Source: Bacillota bacterium
GTDB lineage: Bacteria > Bacillota > Clostridia > Christensenellales > SZUA-584
Direction: 5' to 3'
Assembly: GCA_023399095.1 (NCBI GenBank)
Contig: JAEWQS010000009.1
Location: forward strand, 1-11,421
Length of the DNA: 11,421 bases
Both the position numbers and the translations under genes were made by a program. The notes beneath the pieces were generated by a model, which was not told the DNA's origin, made no database searches, and worked only from the letters and a program-made list of their open reading frames with translations. The stretch's first letter is position 1. The number at the start of each line of letters is the position of its first letter. This document shows positions 1 to 6,260 of the stretch, in pieces.

Positions 1-11
1 AGGGAGTCAAG

Positions 12-1658
12 ATGAAAAAGAAATATGTCATTATCGGAGGAATCGCGGGCGGGATCAGTGCGGCGGCACGGCTTCGGCGTCTTGACGAAAACGCGAAAAT
101 TACGGTTTTCGACAGGAAGGAGAACGTGGCTTTCCCAAGCAGCTCTTTGCCATACTGCATCGGCAAAGTGACAAAAGTCAAGGACGTTGAAGGCATACAG
201 TCTGTGCAGGATATCATGTCGCGATACGCAATTGAGGTTAAGCTTAAATGCGAAGTGACCGCTATTAACAGACATGAAAACGAGGTGACCGTCCATGATT
301 TAAATACGGGAAAGTCATTTAGGCACAAATACGACAAACTCATTCTCGCGACGGGGACAAAGCCGGACCGTCCGGACGTCGACGGAGCGAATACGCAAGG
401 AATATACACGCTGAAGGACTTGAACGATTTAAATGCGATATCTGCGCACATCAACACACACAATGTGCGGCGGGCAGTCGTCGTTGGCGGTGGGAACATC
501 GGGCTTGAGGTGGCGGAGAATCTGTCACGGCGCGGCATTAAAACGTGCGTCGTTGAGCGCAGCGACCATCCTTTGCCGTCCTTCGACGGCGATATGGCGC
601 GGTTTGCGAGACAGGCGCTGGAGGACAACAGCATTGCGTTGATCACACATACACCTGTCGTCGCGTTCCACCCGACGGAGGAAGGCATACGGCTGGAGCT
701 TACGGAAGGACGCTTCTTGTTCGCGGATATTGTGATACTCTGTACAGGGGCAACGCCTGAAACAGCACTCGCGAAAAAGGCAGGGCTGGGCATTGGCGTC
801 ACGGGCGGCATACTTGTGGATGAACACCAGCAGACAACGGATAAGGATATTTATGCCGTGGGCGACGCGGTTGAGGTGGAGTCGGTGTTCGGCGGTAAAA
901 TATTGCCTTCCGCGGCATCTTTCGCGATCCGACAGGGACGCAACGCAGCCGACAACATATGCGGCATCAGCTCAAAATTCAGGCAGATGCTTGGCGTATC
1001 GGTGGTTAAAATATTCGATACTCAAATGGCCAGCGCCGGGCTTACTGAAAAGGAGCTGGACAACAGGGAGATCCGGTATGAAAAGATATATGTAAGCGGT
1101 CTCTCGCGTGAACCCTATTATCCGGGTGCGAAGGCGGTTGTGCTAAAGCTGATATTCGAGAAAAAAACGGGACGCATACTTGGCGCGCAGATAGTGGGTG
1201 AAGAGGGCGTGGATAAACGCATTGATGTTCTTGCCACAGCCATGCGCGCCGGGCTTGCGGCGGATAAGCTGGCAGATATTGAGCTTGCCTATGCGCCGCC
1301 GTTCAGTGCCGCCAAGGACGTGATCAATATGGCGGGCTATATGGCCGCCGATGTGATGAACGATCTCAGTGAGGTGGTGCAATGGCATGAGACAAAGACG
1401 CTCAGTGACTCGGTTTTTCTGGACGTGCGTACTCAAAAGGAACGGGACGCGGGCACAATTTCCGGCTCTGTTCACATACCGCTTTCGGAACTGCGTGAAC
1501 GCATGAGCGAGCTGCCCAAGGACAAAGAGATCGTGGTGTTTTGCCGCAGCGGTCACCGCTCGTATACGGCAGAGCGCATGCTGAAGCAGCAGGGCTACAA
1601 AGCCAAGAACTTGAGCGGCGGATATTCTTTGTTTGAATTGTTCACCAGAAAGGGATAA
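12..1658 (+). CDS. CoA-disulfide reductase-like flavoprotein with C-terminal rhodanese domain
   Basis: This 548-residue protein is a pyridine nucleotide-disulfide oxidoreductase of the CoA-disulfide/NAD(P)H-dependent persulfide reductase group, fused to a rhodanese. An FAD-binding beta-alpha-beta with GGIAGG lies at residues 9-14. The NAD(P)H motif GGGNIG is at 159-164 and the second FAD motif YAVGDA is near 281-286. YYPGA (Tyr369, Tyr370) and AYAPPF (Tyr427) match the dimer-interface segments that hold the catalytic tyrosines in CoA-disulfide reductase. The rhodanese spans about 455-548 with active loop CRSGHR from Cys511. Known relatives reduce CoA disulfide, CoA persulfide or polysulfide in the cytosol. 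The usual FxxCGLPY site reads FPSSSLPYC here: Ser44 replaces the flavin-proximal cysteine and Cys49 lies five residues on. The substrate and even redox competence are therefore uncertain. The ATG at 12 follows AGGGAG with 5 nt spacing. It heads an operon with an ArsR regulator. Confidence 0.9.
   Translation: MKKKYVIIGGIAGGISAAARLRRLDENAKITVFDRKENVAFPSSSLPYCIGKVTKVKDVEGIQSVQDIMSRYAIEVKLKCEVTAINRHENEVTVHDLNTGKSFRHKYDKLILATGTKPDRPDVDGANTQGIYTLKDLNDLNAISAHINTHNVRRAVVVGGGNIGLEVAENLSRRGIKTCVVERSDHPLPSFDGDMARFARQALEDNSIALITHTPVVAFHPTEEGIRLELTEGRFLFADIVILCTGATPETALAKKAGLGIGVTGGILVDEHQQTTDKDIYAVGDAVEVESVFGGKILPSAASFAIRQGRNAADNICGISSKFRQMLGVSVVKIFDTQMASAGLTEKELDNREIRYEKIYVSGLSREPYYPGAKAVVLKLIFEKKTGRILGAQIVGEEGVDKRIDVLATAMRAGLAADKLADIELAYAPPFSAAKDVINMAGYMAADVMNDLSEVVQWHETKTLSDSVFLDVRTQKERDAGTISGSVHIPLSELRERMSELPKDKEIVVFCRSGHRSYTAERMLKQQGYKAKNLSGGYSLFELFTRKG
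1647..1655 (+). promoter_or_regulatory. Ribosome binding site inside the reductase 3' end
   Basis: An AAAGGGA-type Shine-Dalgarno lies in the last codons of the reductase, about 5 nt before the ATG at 1660. It supports that ATG over an in-frame TTG at 1633. With only 1 nt between the upstream stop and this ATG, translation of the two genes is probably coupled. Confidence 0.6.
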
Positions 1659-1659
1659 T

Positions 1660-1929
1660 ATGGATTTGTCAAGATATGAGACAATGGCCGCAAAGCTTCG
1701 CGTGCTGGGCCATCCGATAAGGTTATGCATCGTAAACGGGCTGTCGAAAAAAGGGCTCCACGTTAAGCAGATTTGCGAATCGCTGGGCATTCCGCAGCCG
1801 GTCATTTCACTGCATCTGTCCAAGCTCAAGGCGGCAGGTATCGTAGACTGCGAGCGCCAGGGAAGCTGTGTGTGCTATCACGTCACAGACAAGGCCACGC
1901 TGCGTCTGCTTGAATTGCTGCCCAAATAA
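1660..1929 (+). CDS. ArsR/SmtB-family transcriptional regulator, cysteine-rich
   Basis: This is a short winged-helix repressor of 89 residues. LRVLGHPIRL at 13-22 is the typical ArsR opening helix. The recognition region is IPQPVISLHLSKLKAAGIV (44-62), followed by the wing (about 63-75). The family binds DNA as dimers and releases it on metal binding or cysteine oxidation/persulfidation. Five cysteines are visible: 23, 39, 64, 70 and 72, the last two as a CVC pair in the wing. Cys39 is near the place where ArsR and persulfide-sensing relatives carry a sensing cysteine. The gene starts 1 nt after a reductase-rhodanese stop, so I infer a reactive-sulfur or thiophilic-metal sensor controlling its own operon. 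The operator would lie upstream of the window. Metal sensing versus persulfide sensing cannot be decided from the sequence. Confidence 0.88.
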   Translation: MDLSRYETMAAKLRVLGHPIRLCIVNGLSKKGLHVKQICESLGIPQPVISLHLSKLKAAGIVDCERQGSCVCYHVTDKATLRLLELLPK

Positions 1930-1933
1930 TTGC

Positions 1934-1939
1934 AGGAGG
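1934..1939 (+). promoter_or_regulatory. Strong ribosome binding site AGGAGG
   Basis: A perfect AGGAGG stands 6 nt before the ATG at 1946. It fixes the start of the LOR/SDH-family gene there, rather than at an in-frame candidate at 1868 that would overlap the ArsR gene. Confidence 0.85.
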
Positions 1940-1945
1940 TTTACC

Positions 1946-3016
1946 ATGAATCTGCCTGACTACTGCGCGCCGGATTTTGCTCTGTTTCAAGAGGCGCCCG
2001 AAGCTGCCTGTGTGACTGCCGAGCAGGATGGCCTTGTGCCCGAGGGTTTTCATGCCACCAGTATTTTCCCCGAGTACTACAAGATCGGCGATGAATGGAA
2101 GCCCATTCGCCAAAGCCGTATGGATTGTGCGGTCATCATCAGAGACGCAGAGCCATTTGCGGTGGAGCCGCGTCTCATTAAGCAAGGCGACAGTGTCGTT
2201 GTGGGGCGTGAGGAGGATGGCAGCTCGGGTATATACTTGAACACGCGTGCCTTTGACGCGGAAAGCGCAACCGAGGACGGCTTTTCTTTTCGCGGTTCGC
2301 GCACGAGGGAGACGTCCTATTCACGCGATTACGACAGCCTATACGAGCTGCTGCAATACGAAAAGCAGCACGGCTTTACCATTTGGGTGCTGGGCCCTGC
2401 GTGTACATTCGACTACGATTCGCGCCGCGCGATGGCAGGGCTGATACAGCGCGGCTATGTTCAGGCGATATTCGCGGGGAACGCTCTCGCCACGCATGAT
2501 CTGGAAGCGGCTGTTTTCAAAACGGCACTGGGTCAGGATATTTATACGCAAAAGAGCATCAAAGGCGGGCATTATCACCACCTTGATACCATCAACATGG
2601 TGCGCAAAAGCGGCGGCATCAAGCCGTTTATTGAGGAACGCGGCATCAAGGACGGCATTATGGCGGCGGCGATACAAAAAGGCATCCCGTATGTGCTGGC
2701 CGGTTCCATCCGCGACGACGGGCCGCTGCCCGACGTCATTGCGAACGTATACGAAGCGCAGTCTCAAATGCGCGCGCTCATCAAGCAGGCGACCACGGTG
2801 ATCACGCTCGCGACACAGTTGCACGCCATTGCCACGGGTAACATGACGCCCTGCTACACCGTCAAGGACGGCATCGTACGTCCTGTGAATTTCTATACGG
2901 TGGATATTTCCGAGTTTGCCGTGGGCAAGCTGCACGACCGCGGCTCGCTGTCCGCTAAGTCAATAGTCACCAACGTGCAGGACTTTTTGGTGAATGTGGA
3001 GAGAAATCTGGAATAG
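1946..3016 (+). CDS. LOR/SDH (TIGR00300)-family protein, archaeal-type ornithine cyclodeaminase-like
   Basis: This 356-residue protein matches, from memory of the family, the conserved LOR/SDH domain of archaeal ornithine cyclodeaminases and of the C-terminal half of cyanobacterial arginine dihydrolase/ornithine cyclodeaminase. Roughly 1-110 is the small N-terminal LOR-type region. The Rossmann-like part carries LGPA at 149-152, AGNALATHD at 177-185, GGHYHH at 207-212 and the very conserved AGSIRDDGPLPDV at 252-264. Characterised relatives turn ornithine into proline and ammonia with NAD. There is no N-terminal arginine dihydrolase domain. It lies 16 nt after the ArsR gene behind AGGAGG, so it is the third gene of a sulfur-looking operon. 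Family assignment is solid, but the ornithine reaction is an inference and another substrate is possible. Confidence 0.82.
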   Translation: MNLPDYCAPDFALFQEAPEAACVTAEQDGLVPEGFHATSIFPEYYKIGDEWKPIRQSRMDCAVIIRDAEPFAVEPRLIKQGDSVVVGREEDGSSGIYLNTRAFDAESATEDGFSFRGSRTRETSYSRDYDSLYELLQYEKQHGFTIWVLGPACTFDYDSRRAMAGLIQRGYVQAIFAGNALATHDLEAAVFKTALGQDIYTQKSIKGGHYHHLDTINMVRKSGGIKPFIEERGIKDGIMAAAIQKGIPYVLAGSIRDDGPLPDVIANVYEAQSQMRALIKQATTVITLATQLHAIATGNMTPCYTVKDGIVRPVNFYTVDISEFAVGKLHDRGSLSAKSIVTNVQDFLVNVERNLE

Positions 3017-3068
3017 ACATTTAAAATGTAAGGAATATAGAGAGTTTCTATAAGCCGTAGATTAGAAT

Positions 3069-3094
3069 AGACGGTAAGGTTATATATACCGTCT
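3069..3094. terminator. Hairpin between convergent genes, weak terminator candidate
   Basis: An 8-bp perfect stem (AGACGGTA at 3069-3076 pairing with TACCGTCT at 3087-3094) has a 10-nt loop and straddles the stop codon of the minus-strand methyltransferase-like gene. It is the clearest structure between the two convergent units. Neither side has a real T-tract, so intrinsic termination is doubtful. The remaining bases of 3017-3068 are AT-rich with only short 5-6 bp inverted repeats. Confidence 0.35.
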
Positions 3095-3598
3095 CACCTT
3101 CTTCATGTATGCTATGTATTCTTCACCGAATTCTTTCATGCACCATCTTTCTTCTGAGAGAATAATCCAATGTGCGGATATCTGAAAAATGATCAACAGC
3201 AGAAGCAATACCCATGAATATGTCAGCATCACGCAACCTAAAAAGTAAATAAAATATGCAATATATATGGGATTACGTGAAATTCGGTAGAGTCCTTTGA
3301 CATTGATTCCGTTATCTTTTGGCTTTGCGAAATCTATTATAGATATTGTACAGAAAAGGATTCCAAAAGCATAGACGATCAAACCGATATAAAACCATGC
3401 ATGGTCAGTTTGGATTTTCAGGAAGAACAGGTACACAGATATAAGAATGGTTGAAATTTGATAGCACCACAATGCCACCTTTTCTCTCCCGACCAAAGGA
3501 GGAAAGAAAGCAGCACGTTTTAATGCTGCTTTGCTCAATAAGCTCAGGAGACCATATCTGATTAATATTAACGGCAGTATCAATATAAATGCATTCAT
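3080..3598 (-). CDS. ICMT/phospholipid methyltransferase-like integral membrane protein
   Basis: The protein has 172 residues with about five membrane segments (roughly 1-20, 42-60, 66-90, 111-128, 128-146). The C-terminal signature of the isoprenylcysteine carboxyl methyltransferase/PEMT/NnrU fold is present: RNPIY at 108-112, then EE at 149-150, FGEEY at 157-161 and a basic end VRRYI. In this fold these residues bind S-adenosylmethionine at the cytosolic membrane face. Bacterial substrates are mostly unknown, and I assign none. The ATG at 3598 follows an AGGA (3608-3605) that overlaps the TAG stop of the carrier gene, leaving 8 nt between the genes. An in-frame start at 3694 would run 88 nt into the carrier gene and has no merit. 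The gene is strikingly AT-rich beside its neighbours, about 33% GC over 3181-3360, which suggests separate origin. Confidence 0.82.
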   Translation of the reverse strand: MNAFILILPLILIRYGLLSLLSKAALKRAAFFPPLVGREKVALWCYQISTILISVYLFFLKIQTDHAWFYIGLIVYAFGILFCTISIIDFAKPKDNGINVKGLYRISRNPIYIAYFIYFLGCVMLTYSWVLLLLLIIFQISAHWIILSEERWCMKEFGEEYIAYMKKVRRYI

Positions 3599-3606
3599 TG
3601 CAGTTC

Positions 3607-5052
3607 CTAATAACCCACGCCCACAGCGATCATAAGGAAGCCGATGCTGATGGCCGCGATCAACAGCTGAACCCAAATCGTGAACCTGAACCACTTGGTA
3701 TAGCTCACGGTGGTAAGACCCAGCGCAATCAGCAGCATGGCGTTGGTGGGGTACAGCACGTTTAAAAAGCCGTCGCCGAGTGCGTAAGCGAATACGGTCG
3801 CTTGCCCTGAAATGCCTGTCAGTGAAGCGAGCGGCACCACAAGCGGCATGATGAGAAACGCCTTGGCTGAGGCTTGCGCGACGAAGAATTCCAGCAGCAG
3901 TATCGCGACGTATATGATGATGATATTTAAATACGGACTCGTGTTGGTAATCGCAAGAGACGCGTAGTTTAGCAGCGTGTCCTGAATGCCGCTGTCACGA
4001 ATGATCGTGGAGACTGCCATCGCCATGGGAATCAGCAGTATGCCGGGCGCGATGTCACCGATGCCCTTGAAGAACGTTTTGGCAACGGTTTTGTATCCGG
4101 CCAGCTTTGCGCCGATGGTGGACGCGAGTATGAATATGATGGCGATGAATATCATCGAGTAATCGGCCAGCCCCAAAAACGGTGCGGCGATGAGAAACAC
4201 GAACATGATGCCGAGCAGCAACCCCACAAACACGATGGGGCTCTTTTTGAACTGCGCCGCTTCCTCGATCTGCGCCGGACTCATCTGATATTTCTCGCGC
4301 CTTTGGGTATCTTCAAGGTATACCGCGGAGGCCATCGGGTTTTTGTCCAGCTTTTTCGCGTACCGGATAAGGAACAGCAGCAATACGCCGTATATGACCA
4401 CGAAAAAGATGAGACGCAGCCATGTGCCCGAATAGAGCGGCACGCCCGCAAGCTTCTGCGCTACGGCGATGGAAAACGGGTTGTAAAGCGCCGCCGCAAA
4501 GCCGAAGCTCGTAGACAAAAGGCTTAAGGACAGACCCATCAGGCTGTCCCAGCCGAGCATGAACGATAAGCCCACGACGAGCGGAATCAGCGGTACAATC
4601 TCCTCAAGTATGCCGAAGAACGAGCCTAAAAACATGAAAACGAACGAGATGACAGCAATCAGCAGATATTTGCGCCGGTACATCTTTGCCGCGATTTTGG
4701 CGATCACGGCGCGCAGTATACCGGATTTTTCTAGCAGCGTGAACGACCCGCCGATCAGCAGTATGAACAGCATGATCACGATCATCGTGACGTTCACATC
4801 GCCGCCGGGTGCGAACGATTTGAATATAGAAAGCAGTATGTTATACACGGGGTACTCACCGGCATCGCCCGTTTGTGTATAGGAATCCGGAACGTAGACC
4901 ACGTCGCCCTGCTCATCCGTCGTGGTTTCAAACTGACCCGGCGGAACAAACAGCGTCAGGCAGAACGAAATGACGATGAGAGAAAAGATGATAATAACCG
5001 CAGTGATGAGACTTTTTTTATTAATTTGAAAGCTGGAATCTGAATTGGACAT
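3607..5052 (-). CDS. YfcC/DcuC-family (ArcD-like) membrane carrier
   Basis: This 481-residue polytopic membrane protein has an N-terminal helix at about 13-35, an extracytoplasmic segment (about 36-85) beginning VPPGQF, and about eleven more hydrophobic segments. FGILEEIVPLIP (146-157), with its glutamate pair at 150-151, and YNPFSIAVA (190-198) match the conserved membrane re-entry regions of the YfcC/C4-dicarboxylate anaerobic carrier group. The second half has the matching GDGFLNVLYPTNA segment near the C-terminus. Members transport dicarboxylates, basic amino acids (arginine/ornithine exchange) or peptides, and the substrate cannot be read here. ATG at 5052 follows AAAGGAG with 7 nt spacing and a good SigA-type promoter. 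It is divergent from a WYL regulator and is followed by a membrane methyltransferase-like gene in the same transcript. Confidence 0.87.
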   Translation of the reverse strand: MSNSDSSFQINKKSLITAVIIIFSLIVISFCLTLFVPPGQFETTTDEQGDVVYVPDSYTQTGDAGEYPVYNILLSIFKSFAPGGDVNVTMIVIMLFILLIGGSFTLLEKSGILRAVIAKIAAKMYRRKYLLIAVISFVFMFLGSFFGILEEIVPLIPLVVGLSFMLGWDSLMGLSLSLLSTSFGFAAALYNPFSIAVAQKLAGVPLYSGTWLRLIFFVVIYGVLLLFLIRYAKKLDKNPMASAVYLEDTQRREKYQMSPAQIEEAAQFKKSPIVFVGLLLGIMFVFLIAAPFLGLADYSMIFIAIIFILASTIGAKLAGYKTVAKTFFKGIGDIAPGILLIPMAMAVSTIIRDSGIQDTLLNYASLAITNTSPYLNIIIIYVAILLLEFFVAQASAKAFLIMPLVVPLASLTGISGQATVFAYALGDGFLNVLYPTNAMLLIALGLTTVSYTKWFRFTIWVQLLIAAISIGFLMIAVGVGY

Positions 5053-5072
5053 GGGTGTTCTCCTTTAGCGGC

Positions 5073-5098
5073 ATGTATGGTATAATTATGCTATACAT
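5073..5098. promoter_or_regulatory. 26-bp palindrome, candidate operator of the WYL regulator
   Basis: The arms ATGTATGGTATA (5073-5084) and TATGCTATACAT (5087-5098) are inverted repeats matching at 10 of 12 positions around a central AT. The palindrome covers the -10 box, start region and part of the spacer of the carrier promoter. It lies about 50 nt before the divergent regulator ATG. A dimer bound here would block the carrier promoter and could autoregulate the WYL gene. A TATAAT on the plus strand (5081-5086) lies inside it, but has no convincing -35. That the WYL protein binds it is inference from position. Confidence 0.6.
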
Positions 5099-5113
5099 AT
5101 CTTTGGGTGTCAA
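5085..5113 (-). promoter_or_regulatory. SigA-type promoter of the carrier operon
   Basis: On the minus strand a perfect -35 TTGACA (5113-5108) is followed after exactly 17 nt by CATAAT (5090-5085), a five-of-six -10 box. The start would fall near 5078, giving a leader of about 25 nt that carries AAAGGAG (5066-5060) before the carrier ATG at 5052. Box quality and spacing make this the best promoter in the window. Confidence 0.75.
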
Positions 5114-5133
5114 TCAAAGTATTGGCATTATAA

Positions 5134-5140
5134 GAGGGGG
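5134..5140 (+). promoter_or_regulatory. Ribosome binding site GAGGGGG
   Basis: This purine-rich site lies 7 nt before the ATG at 5148. It supports that start for the WYL regulator over an in-frame ATG at 5055, whose extra residues would lie in the divergent promoter and operator region. Confidence 0.65.
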
Positions 5141-5147
5141 ATGGGGA

Positions 5148-6152
5148 ATGACGGATTATCCGAAACGCGCGCGGATCTTGTTAATATTGAAATATTTCCA
5201 GCAGTATACGGACGAATACCATCCCAAGCAGCTTTGTGATATTATGGCGCACCTTCACGAAAACGGCATTGAAGCAGAAAGGAAATCTATCTATGGAGAT
5301 TTGAATCTGCTGCGCGATGTGGGCTTTGACATCATCAAGACGACGGATGGAAAAGCGGCTTACTTTTTAGGCCAGCGTCCTTTGGAGATGGCCGAGGCAC
5401 AGGTATGCGCCAGCGCTATTTCCGCTGCGCGCTTTATGACCGAAAGAAAGTCTCGTGAGCTGATAAGAAAGCTCGGTGATTTTTTCGGACAGACGCAGTC
5501 GGCGAGCTTTCGCAGCCGTTTGGAGCTGGCGCGTACGCAAAAGACGCGCAACGAGGAAATCTATTACAACATTGACCGCATTGTGCGTGCGCAGACACTT
5601 GGTAAGAAGATCACGTTTCTTTATTTCGAATATATGCCGGACAAAACACAGCGTCTGAAAAGAAACGGCCAGCGGTACTGCGCGAGCCCTTACTCGCTGA
5701 TGTGGTTTGAGGACGCATATTACCTCATTTGCAATATCGACAAATACGACAATCTTTCGCATTTTCGGGTAGACAGAATGACCCGTGTGGAGCTAAGTGA
5801 GCAAGACCAGCGCGGCATCAGCGAGGTGTCCGAATACAAAAATTATATCGATTTTGACGATTACCACAGGAGCGTGTTTTCCATGTTCGGCGGCGAGCCG
5901 CAAAGCGTGCGCATCCGTTTCGGTGACGAGCTTGCGACTGCCGTGTTCGACCGTTTTGGTCTTGATGTGGCGGTTTCGGATAGTCGATACGGTCACTTTA
6001 CCGTTTCTGTCAATGTGCGCGTCAGCCCCGGTTTTATTTCGTGGCTGACGATATTCGGCGCCAAAGCCGAGGTGCTGTATCCGGACAGTCTAAGAACAAA
6101 AATCGCCGGATGGATATCTGCGCTAAATCAGGTTTACACAGATAATTTGTGA
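5148..6152 (+). CDS. WYL-domain transcriptional regulator with N-terminal winged helix
   Basis: This 334-residue protein is a one-component regulator. Residues about 5-75 form an HTH of the HTH_11/DeoR-like type found with WYL domains (KRARILLILKYF, then ERKSIYGDLNLLRDVGFDI). The WYL domain runs from about 143 to 217 and contains the SPYSLMWFEDAYYLIC stretch, where the eponymous Trp-Tyr-Leu reads Tyr191-Tyr192-Leu193. It also contains the FRVDRM motif at 206-211. The C-terminal WCX extension is at about 245-330, ending with GAKAEVLYPDSLR. WYL proteins sense ligands, often nucleic acid or nucleotide-like, through the WYL/WCX part. It is divergent from the carrier operon, with a 26-bp palindrome between them, so local control of that operon is likely. 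The effector is unknown. Confidence 0.9.
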   Translation: MTDYPKRARILLILKYFQQYTDEYHPKQLCDIMAHLHENGIEAERKSIYGDLNLLRDVGFDIIKTTDGKAAYFLGQRPLEMAEAQVCASAISAARFMTERKSRELIRKLGDFFGQTQSASFRSRLELARTQKTRNEEIYYNIDRIVRAQTLGKKITFLYFEYMPDKTQRLKRNGQRYCASPYSLMWFEDAYYLICNIDKYDNLSHFRVDRMTRVELSEQDQRGISEVSEYKNYIDFDDYHRSVFSMFGGEPQSVRIRFGDELATAVFDRFGLDVAVSDSRYGHFTVSVNVRVSPGFISWLTIFGAKAEVLYPDSLRTKIAGWISALNQVYTDNL

Positions 6153-6260
6153 ATTTTTTTATTGAACTATACATATTTGGTTTATTAATAAGATGAACTT
6201 ATCGATAAAAGTTATGGCAGCTTTTTTAACATCAATTAAACAATTAAGGAGTGTGCATTC
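6137..6260 (+). promoter_or_regulatory. AT-rich gap between WYL and FapA-like genes, weak terminator and promoter candidates
   Basis: A short CACA/TGTG stem at 6137-6151 overlaps the WYL stop codon and is followed by seven T (6154-6160), a weak intrinsic terminator. TTGAAC at 6162-6167 is a possible -35, with AT-rich TATTAATAA about 15-17 nt later but no clean -10. The decamer CTATACATAT at 6167-6176 repeats the right arm of the operator palindrome. A perfect 10-bp palindrome TTATCGATAA lies at 6199-6208. AAGGAG at 6246-6251 is the ribosome binding site of the next gene. Confidence 0.4.

Noticed and set aside
1143..1829. 228-residue open frame on the minus strand
   Set aside because: It lies antisense to the reductase and ArsR genes, both strongly supported by motifs, and shows no recognisable domain or ribosome binding site.
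1868..1945. Longer N-terminus for the LOR/SDH protein
   Set aside because: It would overlap the ArsR gene by 62 nt, whereas a perfect AGGAGG precedes the ATG at 1946.
2339..2935. 198-residue open frame on the minus strand
   Set aside because: It is antisense to the conserved LOR/SDH gene, and its His/Arg-rich content is typical of a shadow frame.
3599..3694. Longer N-terminus for the methyltransferase-like protein
   Set aside because: It overlaps the conserved C-terminus of the carrier, is hydrophilic and basic unlike the membrane helix that follows, and lacks a ribosome binding site.
5055..5147. Longer N-terminus for the WYL regulator
   Set aside because: It would run through the palindrome and divergent promoter, and the added residues are unlike an HTH. 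GAGGGGG supports ATG 5148.
6184..6208. Possible SigD/sigma-28-like promoter (CGATAA) before the FapA-like gene
   Set aside because: Only part of the -10 resembles the consensus, and the -35 TAAA with correct spacing is not clear. The 10-bp palindrome there may be chance in AT-rich DNA.
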